Assembly (NCBI GenBank): GCA_022009935.1
Contig: CP091731.1
Coordinates: 310,001-374,000 of the forward strand
Direction: 5' to 3'
From: Candidatus Melainabacteria bacterium
Lineage (GTDB): Bacteria > Cyanobacteriota > Vampirovibrionia > Gastranaerophilales > Gastranaerophilaceae
DNA: 64,000 nucleotides
Program-made: the position numbers and the translations under genes
In this document: positions 10,259 through 21,749 of the stretch, piece by piece
How the letters are laid out: each line of letters opens with the position of its first letter
How positions within the stretch are numbered: the first letter of the stretch is position 1
Notes under the pieces: model-generated
Told to the model about the DNA's origin: nothing
Databases searched by the model: none
What the model saw: the letters and a program-made list of their open reading frames with translations, nothing else

Positions 10259-13200
10259 CTAACTAGCGAACGTAGAGAAACTGGATTGAATATTTTGTTT
10301 AACAATTTTTTGTTGGTTTTCGATTTCCTGTTCAATACCTTTAAGCGTGTTTTCAAGTTCGGTGATTTGAGCATCGAATTTTTCTTCTTGCAGTTCAATA
10401 TCTCTCATTTTTCTTTCATATTCAGCTTGAGCGATATTATTAGCGTTTTCATCGGTAGTTTCAGAAATGCCGATTTCATCGAGAGATTTACGTTCAAATT
10501 TTGCAGCATCAGAGACAGAAGCACCTTTGAATAAACCAAACACCATTTTTAATATTTTTGTCAAGTAGAGCTTCGATATCGTCGACAAAGACAAGTTGAG
10601 ATATATCGACATCATTAACTTTATCACGTTCATAAATAAGCAGAGAAGAATCGTTGTTTTCAACTTTGTAAAGATAAGGGTCAGAATTGTATTTTTCCAA
10701 ATCATCTTTATACTCAACATCAACAGAATATCCGTAAGCAGAATAAGTTAAGAAGCCAGATTCTCTATCTTCGTTGATATCAATATTAACGCCTTGTTCT
10801 TTTGTAGAATTCAAGAAGAGAGATAATGCTTAAATATTCTTCAGTTTCTTCACCGTGTTTTTTGACAAGAGCAACAGTTCCATCATCATTAACATTGCCA
10901 TCAACATATTCCCACTCATCCCAATTAATGTCTGCATCCCAGTTACTAATTTCATTATCCTTAGAAGGCTTGGTTTCTGTTGTTGTTTGACATAGACGAA
11001 TTTTACCGTTAAACAAACTTTTGTTATCCACCTCTTTTTCTATTTTATCTCCTATTTGGCCATTTAAACTTTGTGCTGCAGATAATAATGCCGCAGAAGC
11101 GTATTCTCCTACACTTGTTCCCGCAAAATTTCCAGCTCTCATATCGCCAATTTTAGTACCATTTCTCCGTAAAGCAGTATTGGAATGGGCAACATTTGTT
11201 GTGCATCCATTGGAATTATACATACGTACATTCATTTGGTTTTTTAAATCAGCATTCTTGCAACTTATCCCCATAGATGTAGTTCCATAATTTTTTTCTG
11301 TAGCAATTCCCATAAAACCGCTTGCATCAACTTTTTTGTCCATCATGTCGAAATTCCAACCGGTTAAATATTGCTCACTATTGTCACACTTCATAATCGA
11401 ATCTATACTAAAATCTCCATATACAGTTTTTAGGTTTTGTCCTGTTCGATTTTCTTGTGCAACTATTGATACATTTCTATAATCTTCATGTGCGTTATTT
11501 AAGATCTTTTGCAATATTGTTAAGCTTATCATCATCATCATTATTATTATTATTATTATTATTAAATTTTTTGCTAGCCATAGATTGACCTCTTACAGTA
11601 AGATAAGTAAGAGAATTTTCGGTAACATTTTGTGCTAAAATAGCAGCTTGTCTTGTGTCATTAGAATTACTAATAACAGCAGCATTTTCCATAAAGACAC
11701 CGTGAATAGTAGCATTATTTAGTGTGCCAAACATACTTGCAGCACCTTGTTTATTATTTAACATCTTAAGGTTATTAATGGCAAAACCGCCGCCACCAAT
11801 GGAACCTGTGAATTTGTCAATTTGAATAAAGTTAGTGAAATCTTCGTTGAATTCGTCTTTATCTTTACCACTAAAATATTTATTCCAAATATTAATTAAA
11901 ACCTCAGCTTGAATACCAGAGCTATTTGTACTACTGTTAGTAATGTTATTATTGGTTGTTTTTAAATTATCAATATTTACGAGTCCTGATGTTATATTAA
12001 AATTATTATTAAATTGTTTAAGTTGCTTAGTAATAAACTGTTTAAGTCCCTTTTACCGTTCTTATCATCTTGCAACATATCATCCAAATCGATATCGTTG
12101 AGAAGCATTATGTTAGCGTTGGAGACAATACTATCTTTACCACCGCTGTCGACTTTTTCGCCATTTTTATCTAATTTTTTGAATTTCAGCATCTTTCAAC
12201 AAAGCAGTGATAAACTGTTCAGCATTAGAAACATAAGTTATATTTGAATTATCTGAGTTTCTTAAGTTATAATGATTTTTTATAGCATCGTGTGAGTTCT
12301 CCCAAGTTACAGCAAAAGATTGATTTAGAGACGCTCCACATTGAAAAGTTCTATCTTCATATTTTGTATAAGATTTTACATTACTATCACTACCGCCCAT
12401 TAATATATTGTTTGCTTTACCAATTGAGTTTGCTTTATCAATTGAGTTTCCTATATCAATTGTTTTACCAAATTCGGATTTAAAATTTGCTTGTAAAATA
12501 TTAGATAAGTGTTCAGTATTAGTACAATTTGTACCGGAATAGGTAGTATAAGTATACCCATTATATGTATACTCATACTTGCTATTCTTAGATACTCCAT
12601 CTAATTCATAAGGTGTAAATGCTGCAAATGAATTTTCATTAGAAATAACAAAACCTAAAGAGGAGCTTTGAAAAGCACTAGCCAAGCGACCGTATTGTCC
12701 ATGTATATCTCTATTAGAAACAGTATTTACTGCGCTTATAATACTATCATACATAGTACCAATATTATTCAATGAAATAACTTCTTTATCTTTGGACTCA
12801 AATTTTTTAACATATTTTTGTTGAAAATCTTTAGAGTTATCAAAGATAGGGATTTGGTTTTTGCGGAATAGAGACATAATTTTTATTTAATTTATCTTTA
12901 ACAACAAAATCGCCGTCATAAGATTTGACAGAAGGATGAGAAGCTTAGGAAGAATAGATGTTAAACCTTTCGGATTAGTTTTATAAGAAGAAGGTACAAT
13001 AGTTCTACCTTTAGCATCAACAATAGTAAGTCCTTCTTTTTGATAAACTATTAAAACTTAATTCTGTTTGTTGGTTGTCACTTGTTGTTAGTACAAAAAT
13101 GTTGTTATTACGTTTAGAATCCGCAAGCATATCTGCCGCATTGCTAGCTTGCGTCATTAAGTCTAGTTTTCCGCGCATAAGGCTACTTAACTGATAATTT

Positions 13201-13259
13201 ATATCAGACCTTCTCGCGGTTAACGATAATAATTTGGCTTGTGCAGCCGACATTCCCAT
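10259..13259 (-). CDS. Large GLUG-like repeat protein of unknown function
   Basis: About 1000 residues once six or more frame breaks are bridged. The start is MGMSAAQAKLLSLTARRSDI, a helical segment without a signal peptide that recalls structural proteins exported by dedicated systems. The middle is rich in Asn/Ser/Gly and contains FTGSIGGGGFAINNLKML followed by FGTLNNATIHGVFMENAAVI, close to the GLUG motif of surface beta-helix proteins. Next comes an Asn8-Asp4 tract coded by a trinucleotide microsatellite. The last 120 residues form a coiled coil (YERKMRDIELQEEKFDAQI, LENTLKGIEQEIENQQKIV). A surface or extracellular role is inferred. It is convergent with the response regulator. Confidence 0.6.
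11528..11563. repeat. Trinucleotide microsatellite (ATC)4(ATT)8
   Basis: Twelve uninterrupted triplets inside the GLUG-like gene. On the coding (minus) strand they read (AAT)8(GAT)4, that is Asn8-Asp4. A whole number of triplets keeps the reading frame, so slippage would change tract length without breaking the protein. Confidence 0.9.
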
Positions 13260-13449
13260 TTTCTGACTTAATCTCCATACGATATTACATGTTGTTTATC
13301 GGCTATTTAAGTATAAAACTTTATTTTTTAAGGTTATTTTTTACAAAATTGTTACAAAAATTAACAATTACAAATAGTTTTTACAAAATTTAATAAAGAA
13401 AATTTAACTTAAATATTGTTGCTTTTTACAAAAATTTACAACCTTATTC

Positions 13450-14675
13450 TTATTCATACCTTAAGGCTTCGATTGGGTTTAACAAAAGAAGCTCGATAAG
13501 CAGGGTAAAATCCGAATGTAACTCCGATAAGAGCCGAAAAGCCTATTGATATTATTATTGAAAAACCTGTAATAAATATATTTGTACCTGTTAATATTTT
13601 TATTAACATAGCCCCTAAAACACCTGTTATTATTCCAATTACACCACCAAACAAAGACAATAATAATGACTCAATCAGAAACTGAAGTCTTATATCAAAA
13701 GTCGTTGCACCAATTGCCATACGAATGCCTATTTCTTTTGTTCTTTCAGTTACAGATACAAGCATTATATTCATTATCCCGATTCCGCCAACCATCAAAG
13801 ACACTGAAGCTATGGCTCCAAGAAGTATTGACATAGTTTTTGCAGATGATTTTATTGTTTCTTGCATTTGTGCCAAATTTCTCACTTCAAAATCATCAAG
13901 TCCGTTTACACCTATTTTATGCCGCCGCCTGAGTATTTCGGTAATTTGTTGCTCAGCTACGTTCAATTGATTATCATCAACAGTTTTAACCATAATCATA
14001 TTAACCGTATTTGGAAATTCCGAACCAAAAACTTTTTTTGTGCGGTCAAAATCGGAATAAAAACTATATCATCTTCATCTTGCCCCATTCCGTTTTGACC
14101 TTTGGGTTTCAACAATCCGATAACTTTAAATGGGACATTACCTATTCTTATAGTTTTATTTACAGGATTTACATCTCCAAACAACTCGTTGGATACGGTA
14201 TTTCCAATGATTGCAACTTTTGAACTGTTTTTTAATTCTTCACTGAAAAAATTTCGTCCATATAAAATTTCCCAATCTCTTATTTTTATATAATCTGAAT
14301 TTGTACCTGTAACATTTGTTGACCAGTTTTGATTTCCATAAGTCAATTGTTGTGTTTCTTTCGATGTTGGCGCAACGCCAAGAAGACCTGTACATTCTTT
14401 TTCAATAACATTAGCGTCTTTCAAAGTTAGTGTTGGTTTTGTCCCTAGCCCCATTCTAACACCGCCTGATGTTGCAGCTGCACTATGAATCATAAGCAAA
14501 TTGCTGCCCATTGATTCCATATCTTTTGCTATCTTTTGGCTTGCACCTTCTCCAACGGCCAACATTATTATAACTGAACTTACACCGATTATCACACCCA
14601 AACTTGTCAAAATAGAACGCATTTTATTTATTTTTAATGATACCAATGCCATTTTAATGTTGATTTTACGTCCAT
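13450..14675 (-). CDS. macB: MacB-type ABC transporter permease
   Basis: About 408 residues in the MacB/FtsX arrangement. One helix is at the start (MRSILTSLGVIIGVSSVIIM, then LAVGEGA). A periplasmic MacB domain follows (GTNSDYIKIRDWEILYGRNF, IRIGNVPFKVIGLLKPKGQN), then three C-terminal helices with GGIGIMNIMLVSVTERTKEI and GIRMAIGA, ending NPIEALRYE after frame correction near 13480. Breaks also occur near 14005 and 14657. The ATG at 14675 overlaps a TAATAA possible stop of the ATPase gene. It forms the inner-membrane part of a tripartite exporter with the MacA and TolC genes upstream. Confidence 0.88.
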
Positions 14676-14677
14676 TA

Positions 14678-15382
14678 TTAATTTACCTTTTTCTTTAACA
14701 ACGTCAGAAATAATATTTCCGTCCTTAAAAGTTACGACTCGCTTGCAAAACTCTGCAATATCTGGCTCTATGTGTGACTAGAACAATAGTTTTGCCCATT
14801 TTTTCATTTAATGAAACAAAAATTCCATAACCTCAATGCTTGTTTTTGTGTCCAAATTTCCTGTCGGTTCATCAGCAAGAATCAATGGCGGGTCATTCAC
14901 TATTGCGCGTGCTATCGCGACACGTTGTTGTTGACCACCTGATATTTGATTTGGCAAATGATTTTCACGTCCACTTAAACCAACAATTTTAAAGCTTCTT
15001 TTGCTTTTTTTATTCTCGTTTCTTCGTCAATACCAAGATATATCATTGGCAAGCAAACATTGTCAAGTGCTGTTGTTCTGGATATAAGATTGAAACCTTG
15101 AAAAACAAACCCCATTTTTTGACTTCTTATTTTGGCAAGTTCATTTTGGGTTTTGCTCAAAACGTCAACACCATCAAGATGATAACTTCCGCTATTTGGT
15201 TTATCTAAACAGCCTAACATATTCATAAAAGTGGATTTGCCACTTCCTGAAGCTCCCATTATTGCTACAAATTCACCTTTATAAACGGTCAATGACACAT
15301 CATTTAATGCGTTAAATTTCTCATCTCCGCTTTGATATGTTTTTATTGCATTGGTAACTTCAATAATCTTTTTTTTAGTCAA
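14678..15382 (-). CDS. ABC transporter ATP-binding protein of the MacB/LolD type
   Basis: Walker A is GASGSGKST (about residue 42), the Q-loop is VFQGFNLI, the signature is ISGGQQQRVAIARAI and Walker B is LILADEPTGNLD. The H-loop lies in a broken stretch near 14770 (HIEPDIAEFC). The last residues read VVTFKDGNIISDVVKEK. Frame breaks are near 14975, 14765 and 14820. The C-terminal end is uncertain: in one frame it stops at TAATAA just before the permease ATG, in another it runs on into it. It powers the MacB permease. Its ATG is 2 bp after the MacA stop. Confidence 0.85.
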
Positions 15383-15384
15383 AA

Positions 15385-16553
15385 TTAGAACATCCTCATT
15401 GGCATTTTATGTTTTTGTTTCATTTCTTTTTTCGATTTTGCATCCATAATACCGATTATTATTTTATCCGATTGTTTTAACTTGTTTGAAATAATTTGTG
15501 TTTTTTCATCGTCGCTTATTCCAATTTCAACTTCAACACGTTTTGGTGTTTTATTTTCAAGAAGCCAAATTCCGGGTTTTTCATATTTCATTATTTCATT
15601 TTTTTCATTAATATTTACTTTTAATGCACTATTTGAAACACAATAAACATTTTCAACTTTTTTTGTAACAATCTGAACATTTGCAGTCATGCCCGGTTTT
15701 AGTTTTAAGTCTTCATTTTCAACTTCAACAATCACGCTATAAGTCACGACATTTGATACAGTTGTTGGAGAAATCCTAACTTGAGTAACTTTTCCATAAA
15801 ATTCGCTGTCAGGATACCCGTCAAGTGTATATATTACGCTTTGTCCTTTTTCAACTTTGCCTATATCGGCTTCTGAGACATTCACTTCAATTTGCATTTT
15901 CTTTAAATCTTGCGCAATGGTGAACAATTCCGGAGCCTGAAAGCTTGCTGCAACCGGTTGACCGACGTCAATTTTACGTGATATTATCATACCATCAACA
16001 GGTGCTGTTATTTTTGTGTAGTCTAAGTTTGTTAATGCAGTTTTATATTGAGCTTGTGCCTGAACAATTTGAGCTTTCGCAGCCGCTATTTGTGCCATAT
16101 CAGCTTGATAAGTGCTTTTGCTTGGTCAAGATCGCTTTTTGGATATAAAATTTCTTTTATATAAGTTTTGGTAACGATTGAATGTCTTTCGGCTATAATC
16201 AGCGTTTGCTTGAAGTTTAGCCAAATTTGCCTGTGCATTGACAATGGCTGCTTGCTGTTGTTTGACTGTTGCTTCAAAAATCGCAGGGTCAATTTGAGCC
16301 AAAACTTGTCCTTTTTTGACTACGCTATTGAAATCTACATAAATTTCTTTTTATCAAACCTGATACCGTTGAGCCGACACTTACAGTGTTAACAGGATTT
16401 ATAGTGCCCGAAGCTTCAACTGTTTGGCTTATTGTACATTTTTTTAACTCATCTGTTTCGTAAAAAGTTTTTTTTCCCTTTTAATAAAATACATACCATA
16501 ATTGATATGACTATTAGTAAAATGACACAAATTATAATTATTTTTTTGGACAT
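15385..16553 (-). CDS. macA: MacA/HlyD-family periplasmic adaptor
   Basis: One N-terminal membrane anchor (MSKKIIIICVILLIVISIMV) is followed by a lipoyl-type half-motif (VEASGTINPVNTVSVGS in corrected frame) and a coiled-coil hairpin (QAAIVNAQANLAKLQANADY, MAQIAAAKAQIVQAQAQY). The second lipoyl half is ITAPVDGMIISRKIDVGQPV, and beta-barrel and membrane-proximal domains follow (LKPGMTANVQIVTKKVENVY, RVEVEIGISDDEKTQIIS). About 385 residues is normal for MacA. It bridges the inner-membrane MacB part and the TolC-like channel. Frame breaks lie around 16110, 16290-16350 and 16430. Confidence 0.88.
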
Positions 16554-16558
16554 AATCT

Positions 16559-18070
16559 TTAAACTTTCCCTGATTTTTATCATTATATTTTTCTATTTTT
16601 ACATCATCAACCGTGTAGTTTACCCCATCGTGAGGTTTGGCAATTGATTTTTCCAAATTTGATTTTGCAAGATTATAATTGTAAATAGCTTCAATATAGC
16701 TAAGTTGGGCATTGTTATAATTTACTATGGCATTTTGAACCTCTATAAAATCGCCTAAACCTACAGAATATCTACCATCTGCCAATTTGTAATTTTCCAG
16801 TGCCTGCTTAACTTTTGTGCCAAGCAAAGGCACTTGTTTTTTTCTAATTCTAAAACATTTATATAATAATTTTGCACTTCAAAAATATATTTTCTTTTGC
16901 CAATTCAAGTTTTTTCTTGAGCTATTTGTGTTTCAATTTTGGCATTATCAATTTCATATTTTTTTTGCCATAATATTTACATTGCTTGTAAGATTTATTG
17001 AAACATTAAAAGAATTTAAGTTGTTTTCATCTCTAAACCCATAGCCTGCTTGTGCACCGATTTGCGGGTAATATTCTCGTTTAATATATTTTAAAGACTC
17101 CTGCATTGAATTTATAGTTGCATCGTAAGCTTTTATGTCCGGTCTGTTTTCATAGGCATAATCAACACATTGTTCAAAAAGACTTGTCAAATTTTTTCAA
17201 GTTTATAGCTTTCAATACTTCCTATTCTTTGTGATTGTTCGGTCAAAAAAGCATCTTCAACATCAGGCGGAAGTTTTGTCAAGTCCACATTTTGATATTT
17301 ATTAATAGATTTTACTGTTAAATCTATTGGTGCAAATTGATTTTTTGATACTCGTCAAAAATTTCAGTTGTTTCCAAATTGTACTCAAGTTTATCCAAAT
17401 CGTACATAGCATTGTTAAGTAGTACCAAATTATTTTTAAATTTATTGCGCGCTTTTAACAGTGATATTTTGGCTTCGCTTAAATTGACTTCGGCATTAAC
17501 CAAATCAATTTTTGATTTCAAACCTTCTTCAAAAAATGCTTTGACTTTTTGGTAATTTCGTTCATTTATTTGAACATTTGCTTCATTTATATCAACTTCA
17601 AATTTTGCAGCCAAAACACCATAATAATTAATTTTGACATCATAAATCGTATCTAATACAACATTGTTGAAATTATACAAAGCATAGATAGTATTAAATT
17701 TTTGCATATTGATATTAGCATTGGTTTTGCCAAAATCCCAAATGAGTTGGCTTAATGAGGTTTCAAGATTATAGTTATTGTTTGAATAGGAGATTTGCTT
17801 GCCTGAAGCAGTGTTTACATTATATCCGGTTGAAATTCCAATTTTTGAAAAAAGTCAGCTTTTGCAATCTTCGTTTTATTTTTGCTCATTTCATATTCAA
17901 GTTTAGAAATTCTAACAGGTGCACTATTTTCAAGTGCTATTTTTTATGCAATCGGTTAAATTGAGCATTTTATGCTTTTCAACAGTGCCTGAAACAATTG
18001 CATTTGAAGTATTTGCAAATATATTTAAAATAAATAATAAAATTAATAATAAAATTAATATTTTCTTCAA
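16559..18070 (-). CDS. tolC: TolC-family outer membrane efflux protein
   Basis: About 500 residues with a signal peptide (LKKILILLLILLFILNIFAN). It has two repeats of long helices with Asn/Ala/Leu patterns: NYQKVKAFFEEGLKSKIDLV, LVNAEVNLSEAKISLLKAR, YENRPDIKAYDATINSMQES and YSVGLGDFIEVQNAIVNYNN. The last is the second OEP motif. It forms the outer-membrane channel for the MacA/MacB proteins encoded 3'. I chose TTG at 18070 because GGGGA lies 6 bp upstream and the signal peptide starts there. The exact C-terminus is blurred by a frame break near 16575. Several other breaks lie inside. Confidence 0.85.
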
Positions 18071-18120
18071 TTATTTCCCCAAATATATTTAGTATTAATT
18101 TATATTTTAGCATAAAAAAA

Positions 18121-18154
18121 CTTCCTTAAGTGTTTGGTATAACACAAAAGGAAG
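18121..18154 (-). terminator. Rho-independent terminator (minus strand)
   Basis: CTTCCTT and AAGGAAG pair, with an inner GTGTT/AACAC stem. On the minus strand the hairpin is followed by TTTTTTT. It lies downstream of the small membrane protein gene and just upstream of the tolC start. Confidence 0.7.
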
Positions 18155-18170
18155 AAGAAAAATTAGTAAA

Positions 18171-18199
18171 AGAGACATCAATGATATATTGACATCTCT
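18171..18199. terminator. Hairpin with T-runs on both sides, possible bidirectional terminator
   Basis: AGAGA/TCTCT and TCAAT/ATTGA stems with a 2x2 internal loop. TTTTTTATTTTT follows on the plus strand and TTTTACTAATTTTTC on the minus strand. It is 59 bp after the stop of the small minus-strand gene, in tandem with the hairpin at 18121. Confidence 0.5.
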
Positions 18200-18257
18200 T
18201 TTTTATTTTTTCCAATAACTTAGTTCTATATTTCAATATTGTTACAATTCTTAACAT

Positions 18258-18392
18258 TTAAGCTATAAATACTGTTGATAAAACGAAGAAAAACAATATA
18301 GCTATCAAATTTGCAAAAATCCATTTTAATATAATAGGATGAGTGTTGTAATAAATTTGATATAAAGTTGATTTAATATTCTGCTTTTCCAT
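18258..18392 (-). CDS. Small single-span membrane protein
   Basis: A 44-residue open frame beginning MEKQNIKSTLYQIYYN with one membrane helix (ILKWIFANLIAIL, then FFFVLSTVFIA) up to the stop. AAGGA lies about 12 bp upstream of the ATG, and two hairpin terminators lie downstream, which supports a real transcript. I do not recognise a family. A short basic N-terminus with the helix at the very end suggests a tail-anchored protein. Confidence 0.45.
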   Translation of the reverse strand: MEKQNIKSTLYQIYYNTHPIILKWIFANLIAILFFFVLSTVFIA

Positions 18393-18454
18393 TTACATAA
18401 TATCCTTAATTTATATTATGTAAATTATTTTAGATAAAATTAAAGTTAATTAAA

Positions 18455-19116
18455 TCATTTAACTATAGGAAAAATCATAATTTGTCCGTTGTCCAATCTC
18501 CAACGTATCCAACCCAAATGGCATTTGTTGTCAAATTCGGTAATTTTAACCATCATCCAATTATCTTTTAAAGCTATCATTTTTATGTGTTTGACGATTG
18601 TAAACGCGTGTTTGACCTTTGCTGCTTCATAGGGCCATAATATAGTGTTTTATATTTTGCTTCAATATCACGCATTAAGTATAAACCGTTTTTGCGACCA
18701 TAATAATCATAAAATTTTCTTAAAGTCCAAAAATCATTTTGGTTTGCAAACACCCAACCGCGTTCACCTGTTTGTTGATTAGCGATAACTTCAAACCAAC
18801 CTGAGCCGTCTTCACTTGTAACTTGAAGATAAATCAAATCTTCATCAGGTCTATAAATGCTTACGTAATCACGTATATCATAAGTTTCAACGACGTTATC
18901 ACCTGTATATTTTTTAACGTTCAATTTGTGCATAACTTCAGAGTTTAAATCAGGTTGTTTGTATATAGTAAGTTCATTTGGGACTTTTACAAAACCTATT
19001 CCTGTATAAACCAAAGAACGAGAATACAAAGGACTTACATCGTATGCAGCATAAGAAACATTTGCAACCAGACACATAAGCAATAAAGTAAATAATTTTA
19101 TGAGTTTATTTTTCAT
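18455..19116 (-). CDS. Secreted SH3-like domain protein
   Basis: A protein of about 220 residues with a signal peptide (MKNKLIKLFTLLLMCLVANV, then SYA). I prefer the ATG at 19116 to the in-frame GTG at 19128, because AAAGG abuts the GTG but sits about 12 bp from the ATG. The mature part has an SH3b-like pattern (VPNELTIYKQPDLNSEVMHK, LIYLQVTSEDGSGWFEVI, GERGWVFANQNDFW). After a break near 18625 it continues with a second such unit (DNWMMVKITEFDNKCHLGWI) ending MIFPIVK. Such domains bind cell wall or other proteins; the partner is unknown. Confidence 0.65.
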
Positions 19117-19202
19117 TATTTTTTTCACCTTTTAAACTTTTTCTTACCTATATAATATAACAAAATAATATTTATAGCATAATTTTTTACGAAATTTTAC
19201 AC

Positions 19203-19232
19203 AAAAAAAAAGCCTTAAATTCAATTAAGGCT
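19203..19232 (-). terminator. Rho-independent terminator (minus strand)
   Basis: AGCCTTAA/TTAAGGCT stem with a 6-nt loop, followed on the minus strand by nine T. It ends the UPF0210/ACT operon. A second hairpin (GAGTAAAA/TTTTACTC, 19266-19285) lies just before it. Confidence 0.85.
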
Positions 19233-19355
19233 TATAGTAATAAGTTAGTAGTAAGTATTTTTAAGGAGTAAAACACATTTTACTCTTTTCTTTAATACTC
19301 CTCAAGTTTAAAATTGCCTTAATTATATTTAATTTTTACAAAACTTTACAATTTG

Positions 19356-20718
19356 TTAATTATTCAAGCTGTGAATTGGTGCAGGGATTTGTCCACCGTG
19401 GTTTACAAAGTTGGTTGAAGAAAGCGTATTAACTTTCATAATAGGTGCTTCTCCAAGCAGTCCGCCATAAACAGCCATATCACCAATTGTTTTGTTTGGA
19501 ACAGGAATAACTCTTACAGCCGTTGTTTTTTTGTTTATCATACCAATTGCCATTTCATCAGCGATTATTCCTGCAATTGTGTCACTAGGAGTTTCACCAG
19601 GAATTGCAATCATATCAAGCCCAACCGAGCAAACGGAAGTCATGGCTTCAAGCTTGTCAAAGGTCAAACAACCTCTTTTGACAGCATCAATCATAAGTGC
19701 ATCTTCTGAAACAGGAATAAAAGCACCGCTTAACCCACCGACATAAGAACTTGCCATTATACCACCTTTTTTACAGCATCATTCAACATTGCCAAAGCAG
19801 CAGTAGTTCCACAAGCACCCGCATGTTCAAGCCCCATTGCTTTAAATATTCCGGCAACAGAATCACCGGGGGTTTGGTGTTGGCGCCAACGACAAATCAA
19901 TAACTCCAAAAGGTATATCAAGTTTTTTTAGCCAACTCGCGTCCAACAAGTTCTCCTGTTGTTGTTATTTTAAACGCTATTTTTTTTATGGCATTTGCCA
20001 AAGTTCCAAAATCGACATCTTTTGGAAGTTTTTCTATCGCGGCACTGACAACTCCGGGACCTGACACTCCAATATTCAATTGGCATTCGCTTTCGCCTAC
20101 TCCGTGAAAAGCACCTGCCATAAATGGGTTGTCATTTGGAGCATTACAAAACACACAAGTTTGGCAGCTCCTATACCATCTTCTTTTGCAGTTAAGTTTG
20201 CTGTTTCCTTAATAATCTTTGACATTTTCAAAACAGCATCCATATTTATGCCGGCTTTTGAACTTGCCACATTTATTGAAGAGCATATTTTTTTGTGCTT
20301 GATAATGCTTCAGGAATGCTTTCAATAAGTGCCAAATCACCCTTTGTAAAACCTTTTTCAACAAGTGCTGAAAAACCTCCTATAAAATCCACATTGACTT
20401 CACTTGCCACTTCATCCAAAAACTTTTGCCAAATAAACATAATCCATATCTTTTGACGACTCTCCAACAAGCGATATAGGAGTGATTGCAATACGCTTAT
20501 TTACAATGGGGATTGAATATTCATTTTCTATTTCACTTGCATAAGAATACAAATTTTTAGCGTATTTTAGTATTTTATTTCTGATATTTTCACCAACTAC
20601 TTTTATGTCACTATGAGCACAGTCGCGCAAACTTAATGATAAAGTGACAGTACGTATATCAAGGTTGTTAACCTTTAATCATATTTATTGTTTCTAATAT
20701 TGACTCGGCATCAAACAT
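19356..20718 (-). CDS. UPF0210 (DUF711/PFL) family protein
   Basis: About 453 residues after bridging breaks near 19760, 19880, 19925, 20165, 20280, 20440 and 20675. The start is MFDAESILETINMIK with LSLRDCAHSDIKVVGENI. The conserved middle reads GESECQLNIGVSGPGVVSAA and FKITTTGELVGRELAKKL, and the C-terminal third reads GGLSGAFIPVSEDALMIDAV and DMIAIPGETPSDTIAGIIAD. The UPF0210 family has a pyruvate-formate-lyase-like fold and no settled function. It is 20 bp downstream of an ACT-domain (UPF0237) gene, an arrangement seen in many genomes, which suggests small-molecule control of the enzyme by the ACT protein. GGAG precedes the ATG. Confidence 0.88.
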
Positions 20719-20738
20719 TTTTTCTCTCCATTTATTAT

Positions 20739-21021
20739 TTATATCTTATGCATATTATCAAATATTTTTCGTTTTTGCACCCAAACTTCAAGTTCCAATT
20801 CGTTTCCAACTTCAAGCAAGGCATCTTTTATTTCTTTAAATGAATGCTCTGATTTTTTCAATACCGCCAAGCAAAAACATCACAAAATAACCTTTGACAA
20901 ATTGATTGCTTAATGTCTTCAATATTGACATTATACTGAGCCAATTTTGTTGTTATTTTGGCAACAATTCCTGTTTTATCAATGCCTGAAACAGTTACAA
21001 TAATTTTTTATCACTTTCCAT
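20739..21021 (-). CDS. ACT domain protein (UPF0237)
   Basis: About 91 residues. After frame correction it starts IIVTVSGIDKTGIVAKITTK and continues with YNVNIEDIKQSICQGYFVMF and LEVGNELELEVWVQKRKIFD. This beta-alpha-beta-beta-alpha-beta layout is the ACT/GcvR-like family UPF0237, regulatory domains that usually bind amino acids. It is first in an operon with the UPF0210 gene. Breaks lie near 20855, 20895 and 21007. Confidence 0.8.
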
Positions 21022-21211
21022 TATTTCACCCTTTTCAACTTAAAAATATATTTATTATAATAACATAAAATTCATTGACATCATAAATATAAAAAATAAA
21101 AAAATAGTACAAAAATCTTATATAATATTATACATTGGTCTATTTTTTTTATCTAAAATTTTATTTACACTTAAATTAACGACATAACAAAACGACATCG
21201 GAGTTTATAAA

Positions 21212-21522
21212 ATGTTAATTGAAAACTATGCACAGGGTGGGGTAAATCCTCGTAAACAAACGGAGTTTCGTAATGTAAATAAAAATATTTTACCATGGCT
21301 TGAAGAAGTTGCATTGGAAAACAACTGCAAAGTTGAAAAAAAGAATGGAAAAGTAAATATAACAGCTATGTTGTTTATGATTACGAACCTTTTTGTTCGG
21401 AAGGATTTGAAATCAACATGACTTTGTCTGCAAATTGTCAGCAATATTTGGATTTTTTGCGCTTTCTATATGAAGCTAAATTGGAAACAATTAAATACTT
21501 AAAAAGCTGCATTTTAGACTAA
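21212..21522 (+). CDS. Hypothetical protein
   Basis: About 103 residues, beginning MLIENYAQGGVNPRKQTEFR. It continues with NILPWLEEVALENNCKVEKK and, after a frame break near 21370, with YEPFCSEGFEINMTLSANCQ, ending KYLKSCILD. It has no signal peptide or membrane span. A strong terminator lies 34 bp after the stop. The mix of short strands and one helix suggests a small soluble domain. No family recognised. Confidence 0.55.
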
Positions 21523-21555
21523 ATCTGTGTTTTCCCAAAATAAAAAATATGATAT

Positions 21556-21592
21556 AAAAGGAATTGATGTAAAAAAATCAATTCCTTTTTTG
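21556..21592 (+). terminator. Rho-independent terminator
   Basis: An AAAGGAATTGAT stem pairs with ATCAATTCCTTTT across an 8-nt loop and is followed by a T-run. It separates the hypothetical gene from the paralogue array. Confidence 0.9.
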
Positions 21593-21593
21593 T

Positions 21594-21665
21594 AAATATT
21601 TGTAAAAGTTACAAATGTAAGCTAGCAAATTATTTTTTTACGGTTTTTAATATAAACAAACAGAT
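21594..21665 (+). repeat. Leader/promoter repeat, copy 1 (before A1)
   Basis: This stretch contains TTGTAAAAGTTACA, TAGCAAATTAT and TTTTTACGGTTTTTAAT in the same order and spacing as 31355-31425 in front of gene C1. It probably carries the promoter of the array. The rest of the gap up to 21749 is AT-rich and ends in GGAG before the A1 ATG. Confidence 0.65.
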
Positions 21666-21749
21666 TAATTACTGATATTAATGGTATAAAATGGTATTTA
21701 TGCATAGTTTTAGCATAAAAAGAAGAGAAAATAGAAAAGGAGAAAAATT

